Source of the DNA: CAXBNV01 sp963977185
Lineage (GTDB): Bacteria; Pseudomonadota; Gammaproteobacteria; JAGOUU01
Length of the DNA stretch: 64,000 bases
NCBI GenBank assembly: GCA_963977185.1
Contig: CAXBNV010000005.1
Span: forward strand, 1-64,000
Direction: 5' to 3'
This document shows, in pieces, positions 1 to 8,055 of this stretch. The position numbers and the translations under genes were made by a program. The notes beneath the pieces were generated by a model, which was given only the letters and a program-made list of their open reading frames with translations, was not told the origin of the DNA and did not search any database. Positions within the stretch are counted from its first letter, which is position 1; the number at the start of each line of letters is the position of its first letter.

Positions 1-7
1 AAATAAT

Positions 8-84
<77 letters not shown>

Positions 85-119
85 TTATAAAAAGGGGATT
101 TAAAGTGTTTTAATAACAC

Positions 120-154
120 TCAAAATATGGGTAAATTTTACACCATTATTTTGA
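120..154 (-). terminator. possible weak terminator or processing hairpin after rpoD
   Basis: An imperfect inverted repeat (TCAAAATATGG / CCATTATTTTGA, one bulge) lies between the rpoD stop and tRNA-Ile. No U-run follows it on the minus strand. It may separate the mRNA from the tRNA by processing rather than end transcription. Confidence 0.3.
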
Positions 155-195
155 GCTTGTCATCTGTTTTTTATAGTTTTTTATATTTAAAATTA

Positions 196-2169
196 TTACT
201 CATTATCTTCTTCAGCTAAGAAACTTCTTAATAACTCCGATCTAGCTGGATGGCGCAATTTTCTTAAAGCTTTAGCTTCTATCTGCCTAATTCTTTCTCT
301 TGTAACGTCAAACTGCTTGCCTACTTCTTCTAAAGTATGATCAGTATTCATTCCTATTCCAAAACGCATTCTTAATACTTTTTCTTCTCTTGGAGATAAT
401 TTATGCAATACTTCAGCTGTTGCTTTTTCTAAACCTATTCTTGCAGCAGAATCTAAAGGAGATTCACTTAGAGTATCTTCAATAAAATCCCCTAAATGAG
501 AATCTTCATCATCACCAATTGGTGTTTCCATTGAAATAGGTTCTTTAGATATTTTTAAAACTCTTCTGATTTTATCTTCAGACATCAGCATTTTTTTGCT
601 TAATTCTTCAGGAGTTGGCTCACGCCCCACTTCTTGAATCATCTGTCTTGTAATTCTATTTAGTTTATTAATAGTTTCAATCATATGCACAGGGATTCTT
701 ATAGTACGAGCCTGATCAGCAATTGATCTTGTTATCGCTTGCCTTATCCACCATGTTGCATAAGTTGAAAACTTATATCCTCTTCTATATTCAAACTTGT
801 CAACAGCTTTCATAAGACCTATATTACCTTCTTGGATTAAATCCAAGAATTGTAATCCTCTATTAGTATATTTTTTTGCAATAGATATTACTAATCTTAA
901 ATTGGCTTCAACCATTTCTTTTTTAGCGCGGCGAGCCTTTGCTTCACCAATAGACATATATCTATTAATATCTTTGATTTCTAAAATTAATAGATTAGAA
1001 TTTTTCTCAATTTTATCTAATTTTTTTTGAGTCGCAATAATTTTATCTTTATCTTGCTCTAACAATGACGAATAAGATTTCCCACTTTTTATATGCTCAT
1101 CAATCCACTCTGCATTTGATTCATTTCCTGGAAAACTATTAATAAAAACTCTTCTAGGCATTTTGGACTTGATTACACACAAATCCATAATAACACGTTC
1201 TTCAGTTCTTACCTTATCTAATAAATCTCTTAATTTTTTAAATAATATATTAAATAATTTAGGGGTAATTTTAAAGCCTAAAAATAATTGTGCTATTTCA
1301 TCTCGTAATTTTTCAGCCTCTTTTGATTTACGACCTTGCTCAACTTCTGATTTAACTAAAAGATTATATACATTTCTTAATTCAGCAAATCTTTCTCTTG
1401 CCTCTTCAGGATCAGGACCAAACTCAGTACTACTATCATCTGAACTATCATCATCTGAACTATCATCTTCTGAACTATTTTGAGATTTGGCACTTTTAGA
1501 TTTATCATCGCTAGATGCTTCTTCTTTAGATGTACTTTCTATCTTGGCTTTGTTTACAGACTTGATCTGTGGCACAACTAAATCTTCATCATCAGACTCA
1601 TCTCTTTCATCATCAGATAAACCAGAACCAAGATCAGTTGCCCCTACTGCAATATCCTCTTCAATTTCTGAAAAACCGGTAATTAAATCGCTTAATTTTG
1701 CCTCGCCCTGTTCATATGAATCATATAAATCTAATATTGTCTTAATACTTTCAGAATATAACACTAAAGATAGAATAACTTCTTTTGTACCCTCTTCTAT
1801 TCTCTTAGCAATTACTATCTCACCTTTTCTAGTTAAAAGGTCAACGTTACCCATTTCTCTCATGTAAGCTCGAACTGGATCTGCACTTCCACCTAATTCT
1901 AACTCAGCTAAAGCTATCTCTGTATCATCTAAGTCTTCATCCGTAGTAGCATTATCTTTTGCTAGCATAAGTTCATCTTCTGTTGGAACTTCAGGAAATA
2001 CAGGAATTCCCATGCTTGTTATAGTAGTGATAATGCCTTCTATTTGCTCAGCATCCACAATGTCAGATGGCAAATTGTCATTTACGTCAGAATGGGTTAA
2101 ATACCCTTTCTCTTTGCCTAATAGTATTAATAATTTAAGCTGCGATTCTTGCTCATTAGAATAGCTCAT
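196..2169 (-). CDS. rpoD: RNA polymerase primary sigma factor RpoD (sigma-70)
   Basis: This is the housekeeping sigma factor that directs RNA polymerase to -35/-10 promoters. Its 657 residues carry region 1.1, region 1.2 (about 93-107, with DPVRAYMREMG), a non-conserved acidic Ser/Asp/Glu-rich segment (about 185-250), region 2 (about 410-490, with QFLDLIQEGNIGL and TYATWWIRQAI), region 3, and region 4 with its helix-turn-helix (about 613-643, VTRERIRQIEAKALRKLRHP). The start is supported by GGAG seven bases upstream. It lies last in yqeY-dnaG-rpoD, the conserved macromolecular synthesis arrangement. The acidic spacer is partly built from a short DNA repeat, listed separately. Identity is certain. 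Confidence 0.99.
   Translation of the reverse strand: MSYSNEQESQLKLLILLGKEKGYLTHSDVNDNLPSDIVDAEQIEGIITTITSMGIPVFPEVPTEDELMLAKDNATTDEDLDDTEIALAELELGGSADPVRAYMREMGNVDLLTRKGEIVIAKRIEEGTKEVILSLVLYSESIKTILDLYDSYEQGEAKLSDLITGFSEIEEDIAVGATDLGSGLSDDERDESDDEDLVVPQIKSVNKAKIESTSKEEASSDDKSKSAKSQNSSEDDSSDDDSSDDSSTEFGPDPEEARERFAELRNVYNLLVKSEVEQGRKSKEAEKLRDEIAQLFLGFKITPKLFNILFKKLRDLLDKVRTEERVIMDLCVIKSKMPRRVFINSFPGNESNAEWIDEHIKSGKSYSSLLEQDKDKIIATQKKLDKIEKNSNLLILEIKDINRYMSIGEAKARRAKKEMVEANLRLVISIAKKYTNRGLQFLDLIQEGNIGLMKAVDKFEYRRGYKFSTYATWWIRQAITRSIADQARTIRIPVHMIETINKLNRITRQMIQEVGREPTPEELSKKMLMSEDKIRRVLKISKEPISMETPIGDDEDSHLGDFIEDTLSESPLDSAARIGLEKATAEVLHKLSPREEKVLRMRFGIGMNTDHTLEEVGKQFDVTRERIRQIEAKALRKLRHPARSELLRSFLAEEDNE
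1432..1478. repeat. in-frame tandem repeat (12-15 bp units) inside rpoD
   Basis: Three successive units, actatcatctga, actatcatcatctga and actatcatcttctga, plus a partial fourth encode the Ser-Asp run of RpoD residues about 231-246. All unit lengths are multiples of three, so copy-number change would keep the frame. It sits in the non-conserved region between regions 1.2 and 2.1. Confidence 0.8.
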
Positions 2170-2260
2170 CTTTACTCCACCACTATAAATCTAGAAATTA
2201 ACCAAACTACGAATTGTACCATAAATTAAGTAAAAAATATTCACAAAATCAACTTTTATT

Positions 2261-4063
2261 TTATTTTTCTTTTAATAACTCTGTCAACATATGCTTTTCT
2301 TCCAAAGATAACGCTTTTATCCCTGTATTTTTTACTTTACATAACAAACTATCTAAAGCTTCATCTTTATTAGTCTTCTTTAAATTTTTCATAATATCTG
2401 CGAACTCTAACTCTAAATGCTCTTTATCTACTAGATGTTCAACTAACATCATCTCTGTAATAAAAGCTTTACTTTTGTCATCATTCCAATTATCTAATAT
2501 TTGTGCACTTGTAATAAATCCTTGTTTAATCAATGTAACAACTTGATAAAAAATATTAGCCTCTGTGCTGTCTTTACTTAAATCAACTTGATACTGCTCA
2601 ACAAGTTTTACCATATAAGGATACTGCAACAAAATACTTAATGCATTATTTATTAATTTATTATTACCCTTAACAGCAGGTTTATTTACATGACTATATC
2701 TTTCAATTTTATAACTAGCCTGATTCAGCTTATGTTCAGATTTAATCTCTAACATATGCTTTAATCTATCTAAAGCTAAATCTAATTTATTAGCTAAATC
2801 AGATAATAAAAATTCTTTTACAATTTCATCATAAACTTTGTTTACAATGGAACGAAAAAGACTAACAAACTTAGATTTACCTTCTAAAGAATTAATATCT
2901 AATTCTTTTGTTAAATTATTAAATATAAATGTAGATAATGATTCTGAATTTTTCAAAAATTTCTCAAAACCAATTTTACCATATTCTCTAATATAACTAT
3001 CTGGGTCATGATTGCCTGGTAAAAAACAAAAACTTAAGCTTTTTTCAGCTGAAATAATAGGTAAAGCCTGGATCATTGCTCTATATGCTGCTCGCTTACC
3101 AGCCAAATCACCATCAAAACAAATTATTATTTTCTCTGTATATTTAAATAATTTAACAAAATGTTGATGTGATGATGCTGTTCCCAATGTAGCAACAGCA
3201 TTAGAGATACCATGCTGTGCTAAAGAAATAACATCCATATAACCTTCAACCATCAAAAAATAACTATCTTTACTTCTATTAGAGCTGCTTGTTTGTAATG
3301 CTTGATATAACCCATATAAGTCATTACTTTTTTTAAAAATAAAAGTCTCAGGAGAATTCAAATATTTTGGCTGGTTATTATTATTACTCTCAACAAATAA
3401 TCTGCCTCCAAAACCTATAATTTTTCCTTGGATATTATGTATTGGAAACATTATACGATTTCTAAATCTAGCATAACCCTTTGCATTATTATTTGGATTA
3501 CTATTTTCTAACCATAAACCCGCTTGTTTTAATAATGTATAAGATACATCATGATTATCTTTTAATACTTGATCTAAATTACCCCAATCAGCACTAGAAT
3601 AACCTAATTGAAACTTATCACAAATTTCTTTAATAATTCCTCTTTGCACTAAATACTGTTTTGCTAAATTATTATTTAATAAGTTATTATAATAAAAATT
3701 AGAGACTAGCTGATTTATTCGATATAAAGCCTTATCGATACTCATTTTTTCATTTGAAATAGATGAGCTAACAGGAATTTCCATGCCTGCTATTCCGGCT
3801 AATTTAGTTACAGCTTCAACAAATGCCAATTTCTCATATTCCATAACAAACTTAATGCTGCTTCCGCCGACACCACAGCCAAAACAATGATAAAATTGTT
3901 TATTTTGAACAATACTAAAAGATGGAGTTTTTTCATGATGGAAAGGACAGCAGGCCATATAATTATGTCCCATTTTTTTCAATGGAACATAACTACCAAT
4001 AACATCTACTATGTCTATGTTATCAAGTAAACTTGATATAAAATCTTCGGGTATATATCCCAT
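2261..4063 (-). CDS. dnaG: DNA primase DnaG
   Basis: DnaG synthesises RNA primers for the lagging strand at the replication fork. The N-terminal CHC2 zinc domain is intact (C39, H42, C60, C63 in CCPFHHEKTPSF and FYHCFGCG). The TOPRIM catalytic core follows (VEGYMDVISLAQHG and IIICFDGDLAGKRAA, about 270-330), and a divergent C-terminal DnaB-binding domain completes the 600 residues, a normal length. The start at MGYIPEDFI matches the family. It follows yqeY after 15 bases and precedes rpoD, so the three are probably co-transcribed. Confidence 0.98.
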   Translation of the reverse strand: MGYIPEDFISSLLDNIDIVDVIGSYVPLKKMGHNYMACCPFHHEKTPSFSIVQNKQFYHCFGCGVGGSSIKFVMEYEKLAFVEAVTKLAGIAGMEIPVSSSISNEKMSIDKALYRINQLVSNFYYNNLLNNNLAKQYLVQRGIIKEICDKFQLGYSSADWGNLDQVLKDNHDVSYTLLKQAGLWLENSNPNNNAKGYARFRNRIMFPIHNIQGKIIGFGGRLFVESNNNNQPKYLNSPETFIFKKSNDLYGLYQALQTSSSNRSKDSYFLMVEGYMDVISLAQHGISNAVATLGTASSHQHFVKLFKYTEKIIICFDGDLAGKRAAYRAMIQALPIISAEKSLSFCFLPGNHDPDSYIREYGKIGFEKFLKNSESLSTFIFNNLTKELDINSLEGKSKFVSLFRSIVNKVYDEIVKEFLLSDLANKLDLALDRLKHMLEIKSEHKLNQASYKIERYSHVNKPAVKGNNKLINNALSILLQYPYMVKLVEQYQVDLSKDSTEANIFYQVVTLIKQGFITSAQILDNWNDDKSKAFITEMMLVEHLVDKEHLELEFADIMKNLKKTNKDEALDSLLCKVKNTGIKALSLEEKHMLTELLKEK

Positions 4064-4078
4064 TAATGGTAAAAAATA

Positions 4079-4531
4079 CTAACCTTGCAAACATTCTTTA
4101 ACTAATTTACTAACAATAGCCATGTCAGCACGCCCTTGTAATTTTGGTTTTAAATCAGCCATCACCTTACCAATGTCTTGCATTTTTACTGCTTCAACAT
4201 CAGATATAGTTTGTTTCACTATAGAATGAATTTCTTCTGCTGATAACTGCTCAGGCAGGTATTGCTTTAAAATTTCGATTTCTGATTCTTCTTTCTCAGC
4301 AAGCTCAGCTCGACTTGCAGCCAAATATTGTTCTGATGCATCCTTACGTTGCTTCACCATTTTTTCAATAATATTTATAATGTCAGAATCAGATGGTTCA
4401 ATTCTTTCATCTACTTCTTTTTGCTTTATAGCTGCTGATAGCATTCTTAAGGTAATTAAAAGATCTTTTGCTTTGCTGCGCATTGCAGATTTAATATCTT
4501 CTTGAATCTTATTTTTTAAGCTTTGTTCCAT
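4079..4531 (-). CDS. yqeY: GatB/YqeY domain protein
   Basis: This 150-residue protein belongs to the YqeY family, which shares the tRNA-binding tail domain of the amidotransferase subunit GatB; its exact role is not established. Recognisable features are the opening LKNKIQEDIKSAMRSKAKD, the central QRKDASEQYLAASRAELAEK and the closing PKLQGRADMAIVSKLVKE. It stands between rpsU and dnaG, as in many gammaproteobacteria, and is separated from rpsU by a strong terminator. It probably has its own promoter in the gap after that terminator. Confidence 0.93.
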   Translation of the reverse strand: MEQSLKNKIQEDIKSAMRSKAKDLLITLRMLSAAIKQKEVDERIEPSDSDIINIIEKMVKQRKDASEQYLAASRAELAEKEESEIEILKQYLPEQLSAEEIHSIVKQTISDVEAVKMQDIGKVMADLKPKLQGRADMAIVSKLVKECLQG

Positions 4532-4575
4532 AAAATACCTAGTATAAATATATTTAAATCTAAAAAAGATAAAAA

Positions 4576-4607
4576 TAAGGCCTAATATTAAAAAATATTA
4601 GGCCTTA
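4576..4607 (-). terminator. intrinsic terminator after rpsU
   Basis: A perfect 14-bp inverted repeat (TAAGGCCTAATATT, four-base loop) is followed on the minus strand by TTTTTATCTTTTTTA. It lies about 30 bases past the rpsU stop. The E. coli rpsU-dnaG interval also contains a terminator, which keeps primase expression far below that of S21. Confidence 0.92.
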
Positions 4608-4636
4608 CTAAATTTCACTAAACAAATAATAATAGA

Positions 4637-4924
4637 CTATTCGCTTACTAATACCGTTGTCTGCTCTATAGAAGCTATAGGATCTTTAAATCTTAAGCTC
4701 TTAGTAACATCGCGACGTTGTTTTTTATAGAAATTCTCTTTAGAAGTTCTTTTTAATTGTCTTTTAACAGCTGCAATTTTCTTTCTTCTACGCTTAGTCT
4801 TCGGTTTTTCAAACCTTTGACGTCTACGAGCTTCAGTAATCACACCGCATTTGTCAATAGACCTTTTAAAACGACGCATTGCACTATCTATATTTTCGTT
4901 ATCACGCAATATCACAGATGGCAT
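4637..4924 (-). CDS. rpsU: 30S ribosomal protein S21 with C-terminal extension
   Basis: S21 is a basic 30S protein needed for translation initiation on mRNA. Residues 1-70 match the family (MPSVILRDNENIDSAMRRFK, then the basic KTKRRRKKIAAVKRQLKR). The product is 95 residues against about 71 in E. coli; the extra 24 or so form a mixed-charge tail ending SIEQTTVLVSE. The start is set by GAGGTGA seven bases upstream. It is transcribed away from tsaD, as in other gammaproteobacteria, and ends at the 4576-4607 terminator. Confidence 0.97.
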   Translation of the reverse strand: MPSVILRDNENIDSAMRRFKRSIDKCGVITEARRRQRFEKPKTKRRRKKIAAVKRQLKRTSKENFYKKQRRDVTKSLRFKDPIASIEQTTVLVSE

Positions 4925-5132
4925 TTAGGAATCACCTCATTAATTAGTATAAATTGATTTAATTATATTAAAGGGCCAGACAATATCCACCCCTAAGTTA
5001 TGAGATTTTAGAGGAGTTTTCTATAAATTGCAAAAATTTTCTAAAATATTTAGATTTTTTTGAAAATATGCTCTAAATTTGATTAAATTAACATTCTTAT
5101 TTTACTTTAATTAAATATAACTAAACACCAAT

Positions 5133-6209
5133 ATGCCTGCAGCAGATAAAATTAATAATATTATAGCAATAGAAACATCATGTGATGAAACAGCAATAGC
5201 TGTATATTCTAAAATAAATGGTCTATTAGCACATAAAGTATATAGCCAAATTGAGCTACATACTCAATATGGAGGAGTAGTGCCAGAGCTTGCATCAAGA
5301 GATCATATTAGAAAAATTTTACCCTTAATTAAAGAAACCTTAAATCAAGCAAAACTAGAGCTTAAAGATATAAGTGGCATAGCATATACTCAAGGCCCAG
5401 GTCTTATTGGTGCTTTATTAGTAGGTGCAACGATTGCAAAAACTCTTGCTTTTAGCCTACAAATACCGACTATAGGCGTACACCACATGGAAGGTCACTT
5501 ATTAGCTCCTTTTTTAGAAAAAGACTTAGAAAAAGAAATTACTTTTCCTTTTTTAGCTTTGCTAGTATCTGGAGGTCATACTTTATTAATTAAAGTTTCA
5601 AGTATTGGAAACTATGAAATTCTAGGACAAAGCATTGATGATGCTGCAGGAGAAGCTTTTGATAAAACAGCTAAAATATTAGGACTACCATATCCTGGCG
5701 GTCCTCAAATAGAAAAGTTAGCAAAACAAGCAGTTTTTAAAAAATATATTTTTCCAAGACCACTTATGAAAAATTTAAAGCATAATAACTTAAACTTCAG
5801 TTTTTCAGGACTTAAAACTTTTGCTTTAAATACTTTTGATAAAATAAAACAAGAATCACTAATCAACAAGAATATTAATTTGCATCAAGAAAAAGCAGAG
5901 ATTGCCTATGCATTTCAAGAAGCCGTCACCGATGTTTTTATTAAAAAATGTAAACAAGCAGCTCTATCAACAGGCATTGATAAATTAATTATAGCTGGCG
6001 GTGTAAGTGCTAATAAATATTTAAGAGATAAATTTAATTCTTTAGAAAAAGAAATTAAACTCAAAACTTATTATCCAAGTTTTGAGTTTTGTACTGATAA
6101 TGCAGCGATGATTGCTTATGCAGGAATGCAAAGACTTCTTAAAGGCGAGCATAGTCCATTAGATGCTAGCGTTAAGCCTAAATGGCCTCTGAGCTCTCTT
6201 AAAGACTAA
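5133..6209 (+). CDS. tsaD: tRNA N6-threonylcarbamoyladenosine transferase TsaD
   Basis: TsaD, with TsaB and TsaE, transfers the threonylcarbamoyl group to A37 of ANN-decoding tRNAs. The ASKHA-fold signatures are present: ETSCDETAIAVY at the N terminus, the metal-binding GVHHMEGHLLAPFL, LVSGGHTLL, DAAGEAFDKTAKILGLPYPG and IIAGGVSANKYLR. The 358-residue length is slightly above the usual 335-345. No Shine-Dalgarno sequence is evident before the ATG. It is divergent from rpsU and converges on plsY with only 18 bases between stops. Confidence 0.98.
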   Translation: MPAADKINNIIAIETSCDETAIAVYSKINGLLAHKVYSQIELHTQYGGVVPELASRDHIRKILPLIKETLNQAKLELKDISGIAYTQGPGLIGALLVGATIAKTLAFSLQIPTIGVHHMEGHLLAPFLEKDLEKEITFPFLALLVSGGHTLLIKVSSIGNYEILGQSIDDAAGEAFDKTAKILGLPYPGGPQIEKLAKQAVFKKYIFPRPLMKNLKHNNLNFSFSGLKTFALNTFDKIKQESLINKNINLHQEKAEIAYAFQEAVTDVFIKKCKQAALSTGIDKLIIAGGVSANKYLRDKFNSLEKEIKLKTYYPSFEFCTDNAAMIAYAGMQRLLKGEHSPLDASVKPKWPLSSLKD

Positions 6210-6227
6210 ATAAATTTAATTGTAAAC

Positions 6228-6833
6228 TCACCACAATTTACCTTCAGTATTATTAAATATTTTTTTAATATTGCTATGATGCATCAATATTAATAATAAG
6301 GACAGCGCACACATGACTATTAATGATAGAGCATTTAAATCATTATAAATAATCAAAAAACTTAAAATAGGCATGAAAAAAGCAGCTAATATAGATGAAA
6401 ATGAAACGTACCTTGTAGTAACTAATGTTAAAACAAATATTATTAAAAGACATAAAGTAACTAAAGGTGATAATACTAAAATCACCCCCAAACCTGTTGC
6501 AACTCCTTTTCCTCCTTTTAAATTAAAATAAATGGGAAATACATGTCCTAAAAAGATAGCAAATCCGATATAAACTAATTCTGGAACACCAAAATCTAAA
6601 AAATATTTGCAAATCATCAGAGGAATAACTGCCTTTAAAAAATCCCCTAATAAAACTATTATTCCAAATTTTTTACCAGAAAGTCTTAATACATTTGTAG
6701 CACCTGCATTTTTTGATCCACCTGATTTGGGATCAGATAAGTTAAAAATTTTACTAATTATCAATGCAAAATTTAGTGAACCTATTAAATAAGCTAGAAT
6801 TAATGATAAAATTAGAATAAAATTTATATCCAT
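6228..6833 (-). CDS. plsY: acyl-phosphate glycerol-3-phosphate acyltransferase PlsY
   Basis: PlsY is an inner-membrane enzyme that acylates glycerol-3-phosphate with acyl-phosphate, the first step of phospholipid synthesis. Diagnostic motifs are AYLIGSLNFALIISK, the glycine-rich GGSKNAGATNVLR, and the substrate site GHVFPIYFNLKGGKGVATG; five or so hydrophobic segments are evident. I place the start at the ATG ending at 6833 (201 residues), with GGA upstream. The frame continues upstream to a longer start at 6899, but that would add an unconserved leader overlapping divergent folB. Identity is firm and the start likely. Confidence 0.95.
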   Translation of the reverse strand: MDINFILILSLILAYLIGSLNFALIISKIFNLSDPKSGGSKNAGATNVLRLSGKKFGIIVLLGDFLKAVIPLMICKYFLDFGVPELVYIGFAIFLGHVFPIYFNLKGGKGVATGLGVILVLSPLVTLCLLIIFVLTLVTTRYVSFSSILAAFFMPILSFLIIYNDLNALSLIVMCALSLLLILMHHSNIKKIFNNTEGKLW

Positions 6834-6863
6834 ACAGTTTTCCAAATAAAAATTTAAAATATT

Positions 6864-7238
6864 ATGCAAAATCAAGTAAATGATATTATACACATACAAA
6901 ACCTAGAAACAATAACAAAAATAGGCATTTATCCCCATGAAAAGACCATAAATCAACCTGTTATTATGGATTTCAAGATTTATACTAATGTAAAATTTGC
7001 CGCTATAACTGATTGTATTAATAATACTTGCGACTACGCTAGTTTATCTAAATTTATAATAAATTATGTAAGCTCAAATCAATTTAATTTACTAGAAACA
7101 TTAGCTGAAAATTTATGTAATATTTTATTAAAAGAATTTAATATTCAACAACTAGATTTAAGAATATCAAAACCTTTAGCTCTACAAGAAATATCTAAAG
7201 GGGCTTTAGTATCTATAGAAATATCTAGAAAAAATTAA
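6864..7238 (+). CDS. folB: dihydroneopterin aldolase FolB
   Basis: FolB converts dihydroneopterin to hydroxymethyl-dihydropterin and glycolaldehyde in folate biosynthesis. The 124 residues match the family: the IHIQNLETITKIGIYPHEK opening, CDYASLSKFI, FNLLETLAENLCNILL and the C-terminal LRISKPLA. It is divergent from plsY across 30 bases, with no clear ribosome-binding site. It is convergent with a pteridine reductase-like gene, so two pterin-related genes face each other. Confidence 0.95.
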   Translation: MQNQVNDIIHIQNLETITKIGIYPHEKTINQPVIMDFKIYTNVKFAAITDCINNTCDYASLSKFIINYVSSNQFNLLETLAENLCNILLKEFNIQQLDLRISKPLALQEISKGALVSIEISRKN

Positions 7239-7250
7239 AGATAACAAACT

Positions 7251-8030
7251 CTAATCCTGTAAAGTTCTACCACCATCAACAGCTAACATTTGACCTGTTA
7301 CATATTTCGCATTAGCTAAATAATATACAGCTTCGGCAATATCTAAAGGCTCGCCTGGTTTTTTAAGTGCTGTTCTGTCTATTATTACTTGCTTTACATC
7401 TTCTTGAATAAGACTAATTTCTTCTGGCCAAATAATACTACCTGGAGCAACAGCATTTACTCTAATATCTGGACCTAGCTCTCTTGCTAGAGATTTAGTT
7501 GCCATATAAAGCCCTGATTTTGCTATACTGTACACGATGTAATTCTTAATAGGTCTTTTAGCATGAATATCACAAATATTAACGATGCTACCTTTTGTTT
7601 TTATTAAACTGGCAGACAACTCTTGAGATAAAAAAACCGGAGCTTTTAAATTGCTATTAATAAGCTCATCCCATGCATCTACTGTAATATCTCCTATTTT
7701 AGTTTCATAAAAGCTAGACGCATTATTTACAAGCAAATCTACTTTACCCCAAAAACTTAAAGCCTTAATTACAAGCTCTTTAATATTTTGATTATTAGTG
7801 TTATTAAAATCAAACTGCATAACTTCAGAAGAATTATGATTTATCTTATTTAAACTATTTTTAAGCTCAATAGCTTCCTTTTCTGAGGTTTTATAATGAA
7901 TAATTATATTATAATTTTTACTATGTAAATATTCTGCGATAGTTCGACCTATTCTTCTAGCAGCTCCTGTAATTAAGGCTACTTTTTTGCCATTAGAGCT
8001 AAGATCATGTTTAATATTTGAATCGTTCAT
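7251..8030 (-). CDS. pteridine reductase-like short-chain dehydrogenase
   Basis: This is an NADPH-dependent short-chain dehydrogenase/reductase of 259 residues. The cofactor-binding motif reads TGAARRIGR rather than the commoner TGxxxGIG, the arginine form seen in pteridine reductases (PTR1, FolM). NNAS, the catalytic YSIAK and VNAVAPGSIIWPE also fit that subgroup, and the C terminus ends YVTGQMLAVDGG. It probably reduces dihydropterins or dihydrofolate, consistent with folB next door, but a related substrate is possible. It is divergent from the methyltransferase gene with 25 bases between starts, so its mRNA may be leaderless. Confidence 0.85.
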   Translation of the reverse strand: MNDSNIKHDLSSNGKKVALITGAARRIGRTIAEYLHSKNYNIIIHYKTSEKEAIELKNSLNKINHNSSEVMQFDFNNTNNQNIKELVIKALSFWGKVDLLVNNASSFYETKIGDITVDAWDELINSNLKAPVFLSQELSASLIKTKGSIVNICDIHAKRPIKNYIVYSIAKSGLYMATKSLARELGPDIRVNAVAPGSIIWPEEISLIQEDVKQVIIDRTALKKPGEPLDIAEAVYYLANAKYVTGQMLAVDGGRTLQD

Positions 8031-8047
8031 AAATTATATATTATAAT
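8018..8047 (+). promoter_or_regulatory. promoter of midA-like gene giving a near-leaderless mRNA
   Basis: TTGAAT (8018-8023), an 18-base spacer and TATAAT (8042-8047) end eight bases before the ATG at 8056. Transcription would start within about three bases of the start codon. On the other strand TATAAT (8045-8040) sits nine bases before the SDR start, so one AT-rich palindromic box may serve both genes. Confidence 0.5.
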
Positions 8048-8055
8048 GTCTGACT

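Noticed and set aside
1163..1867. Plus-strand open frames opposite rpoD
   Set aside because: Ser/Leu-rich translations mirror the acidic repeat on the coding strand; no independent coding signal.
6834..6899. Longer plsY start giving 223 residues
   Set aside because: The added residues are unconserved and overlap the divergent folB start; ATG at 6833 has a ribosome site.
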